From JBGTLW01 sp041743835 (GTDB lineage: Bacteria > Planctomycetota > Phycisphaerae > Phycisphaerales > Phycisphaeraceae): a stretch of DNA of 32,813 nt. The stretch is taken from NCBI GenBank assembly GCA_041743835.1, contig JBGTLW010000153.1, forward strand, positions 1 through 32,813, read 5' to 3'. Within the stretch, counting starts at the first letter, position 1. Every line of letters starts with the position of its first letter. The notes under the pieces are model-generated. The model did no database searches. It saw nothing but the letters and a program-made list of their open reading frames with translations, and had not been told where the DNA came from. Shown here in pieces: positions 31,728-32,813 of the stretch. A program made the translations under genes and the position numbers.

Positions 31728-31757
31728 ATGATAAACCATCGGGCTGGGCCTTGTCCG
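31728..31757 (-). promoter_or_regulatory. promoter of the 31721 gene, predicted leaderless
   Basis: On the minus strand CGGACA (31752-31757) and TATCAT (31728-31733) are 18 bases apart, and TATCAT ends 6 bases before the ATG. The layout copies that of nadA (GGGACA-18-TAGAAT-6-ATG). Confidence 0.5.
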
Positions 31758-31769
31758 TTGGGGTACTAT

Positions 31770-31862
31770 CCGGGGTACTTCCGGGGTACTTCCGGGGTAG
31801 TTCCGGGGGCACCTCCGGCTGGATTCCGGGGGGAGCTTTCGGGGGAGCTTCCGGGGGGCTGG
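31770..31862. repeat. degenerate 11-bp tandem repeat
   Basis: The unit CCGGGGTACTT occurs twice exactly (31770-31780, 31781-31791), a third time as CCGGGGTAGTT (31792-31802), and then as about five drifting copies of 11-14 bases, all beginning CCGG or CGGG, to 31862. It lies wholly within the divergent gap between two genes. The 11-base period is close to one helical turn. Confidence 0.8.
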
Positions 31863-31919
31863 TCCCGTTGGTTCCTTTGTCGTGGAATCTGCACCCGGGC
31901 GGTGCATGGTTGACTCCTC

Positions 31920-32606
31920 ATGGCTGGACAAGAGGTCATCGCGTTGGTCACCGCCACGGATCGGGAGATGCGTCCGGTACGCAAGCGCCTGGAACTTGGC
32001 AGGGTGCGTCGCCTGCGGTTCGCGGGGGCGGTAGGCGGGAAGCGGATCATCGCGGCGGTGACGGGTGTCGGCCGGCAGCGAGCGTCCGCCATGGTCGAGC
32101 GGCTGATCATCCAGCACGCCATCACCCGGCTCATCCACTTCGGCTTTGCGCACGCGCTGCACGCCGACCTGCACACGGGGCAACTGCTGCGCGTCGGTCA
32201 GGTGGTCGCGCTGGGCGAGCGACCCATCACGCTTGCGCGGCCGCGTCCGCACACCCTCTTGACCGCTCAAGACCCGATCCTTTCCCCCGCCCAGCGCCTG
32301 GCCGCGTGGGCCCAGTTCAACGCCGATGCGTGGGACCTGGAGAGCCACGCGGTTGCGAGGGTCTGTTCGCAGAGCAAGGTCCGCTACACCGCCGTGCGTG
32401 TGGTGTGCAACGAATCCGACGTGGGCCTCCCCGCTGGGGCCCCGGGTTTGGTGAAGCCCGACGGCCGGGCCGACGCGATGGGCCTGCTCGCATTCACGCT
32501 GCTCAATCCGCTCCGGCTCGCGACCATCGCAAGGATGAGCGATGAATCTGCGGCCGCGGGGCGCACATTGGCGGATGAGATCGAGCGTGTGGTGGGTCGG
32601 CGTTAG
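31920..32606 (+). CDS. nucleoside phosphorylase/nucleosidase-fold protein
   Basis: A 228-residue protein with the PNP/UDP phosphorylase superfamily layout. It begins EVIALVTATDREMRPVRKRL like the MTA/SAH nucleosidases (xxALxxExxxV). GFAHALHADLHTGQLLRVGQ matches the usual GxAGxLxxxLxxGDVVV region, but the Gly/Ala pattern is altered to FAHAL. The ribose-binding motif is WDLESHAVARVC with Glu141, and RVVCNESD with Asp167 fits the catalytic acid. It is related to Pfs/MtnN and the hopanoid-associated HpnG type; the substrate is uncertain, and the altered glycine motif argues against simple MtnN. I see neither a good Shine-Dalgarno site nor a leaderless hexamer at the ATG. Confidence 0.75.
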   Translation: MAGQEVIALVTATDREMRPVRKRLELGRVRRLRFAGAVGGKRIIAAVTGVGRQRASAMVERLIIQHAITRLIHFGFAHALHADLHTGQLLRVGQVVALGERPITLARPRPHTLLTAQDPILSPAQRLAAWAQFNADAWDLESHAVARVCSQSKVRYTAVRVVCNESDVGLPAGAPGLVKPDGRADAMGLLAFTLLNPLRLATIARMSDESAAAGRTLADEIERVVGRR

Positions 32607-32619
32607 GCCGCGCGGGCGC

Positions 32620-32813
32620 TCACAGCCCGCTACGGCCGAGGCGTGGGTGCAGCATGATGATGAAGGCCGGCCCGCCGATCAGGGCCGTGAAGATGCCGAT
32701 GGGCATGATGCCGATGCCCAGCGTCAACGCGAGGAAACTCGACACCGTGTCCGCGAGCACCACCAGCGCCCCGCCGAGCATCGCCGACGCGAGCAGGAGG
32801 TTGCGGTGCGCCG
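32620..32813 (-). CDS. FecCD-family iron/B12 transporter permease, 3' end only
   Basis: Only the last 64 codons lie in the window; the gene continues past the right edge. The visible protein has HRNLLLASAMLGGALVVLAD, then TVSSFLALTLGIGIMPIGIF, TALIGGPAFIIML and a short polar tail HPRLGRSGL. In FecCD/BtuC permeases the C-terminus reads RxLLPxSALLGAxxLLLADxxAR ... PVGIxTALIGxPFFxxLL, which matches closely. It should form the membrane channel of a siderophore, haem or cobalamin importer with an ATPase and binding protein encoded beyond the window. The convergent phosphorylase gene ends 13 bases away. Confidence 0.88.
   Translation of the reverse strand, partial: AHRNLLLASAMLGGALVVLADTVSSFLALTLGIGIMPIGIFTALIGGPAFIIMLHPRLGRSGL

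Noticed and set aside
31770..31862. Short repeats considered as a CRISPR array
   Set aside because: Units are 11 bases with no spacers between them and no cas genes are present.
31722..32348. Upstream extension of the 31721 gene through the tandem repeats into the phosphorylase gene
   Set aside because: It would overlap a recognisable gene antisense and translate low-complexity repeats; the promoter hexamer fits the ATG at 31721.

Overview
The window is GC-rich, densely coded bacterial chromosome. Several things point to the Planctomycetota, probably a Phycisphaerae-like lineage: large secreted polysaccharide-degrading proteins, a short zinc-ribbon membrane protein of the CxxCGYPLRGL type, a DUF2752 protein, heavy use of GTG/TTG starts with few Shine-Dalgarno sites, and housekeeping genes (nadA, pdxA, trpA, tyrS, pssA, nuoC) scattered singly rather than in classical operons. 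This assignment is inference from gene content. I saw no rRNA or tRNA gene, CRISPR array, transposase or phage gene.

Layout. 1-8 kb: the 3' part of a clan-A glycoside hydrolase-like gene, a double ABC-2 permease, nadA, and a convergent heparinase II/III-like secreted lyase. 8.2-9.9 kb: a small membrane-protein stress cassette (DUF883/YqjD-like, YqjE-like holin-fold protein, an unknown protein, DUF3309) plus an unknown small gene. 9.9-14 kb: a minus-strand run of a Rieske-like lipoprotein with altered ligands, a GT4 glycosyltransferase, an unknown protein, a MotA/TolQ/ExbB channel and a TetR regulator. The TetR gene is divergent from a SAM methyltransferase, and two perfect 15-bp operators lie between them. 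15.3-18.6 kb: pdxA, divergent from a Gfo/Idh/MocA dehydrogenase, then trpA. 18.7-22.1 kb: a large secreted TPR-like protein, a three-hairpin repeat element, and an AraC regulator. 22.2-25.8 kb: tyrS, a DUF502 membrane protein, and an hpf-ptsN-HPr cluster resembling the nitrogen-PTS neighbourhood of Proteobacteria. 25.8-30.4 kb: pssA, divergent from a five-gene operon whose genes are all joined by 4-base start/stop overlaps (DUF2752, two related lipoproteins, a degenerate glycosyltransferase, a zinc-ribbon membrane protein). 30.5-32.8 kb: nuoC, an unknown coiled-coil-like protein, a nucleoside-phosphorylase-fold protein and the 3' end of a FecCD-type permease.

The two most interesting signals are regulatory and organisational. 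First, at least seven unrelated genes carry a TAnnnT hexamer ending exactly 6 bases before the start codon, with no Shine-Dalgarno site at a usable distance. That geometry predicts transcription starting on the start codon, i.e. leaderless mRNAs. Second, the 26.9-30.4 kb operon is tightly translationally coupled, starts from one of these leaderless promoters, and encodes a membrane/lipoprotein set with no function I can assign.

Other structures worth noting are a 12-base G tract upstream of nuoC, degenerate 11-bp tandem repeats in a divergent promoter region, and a 125-bp nested inverted repeat before trpA.
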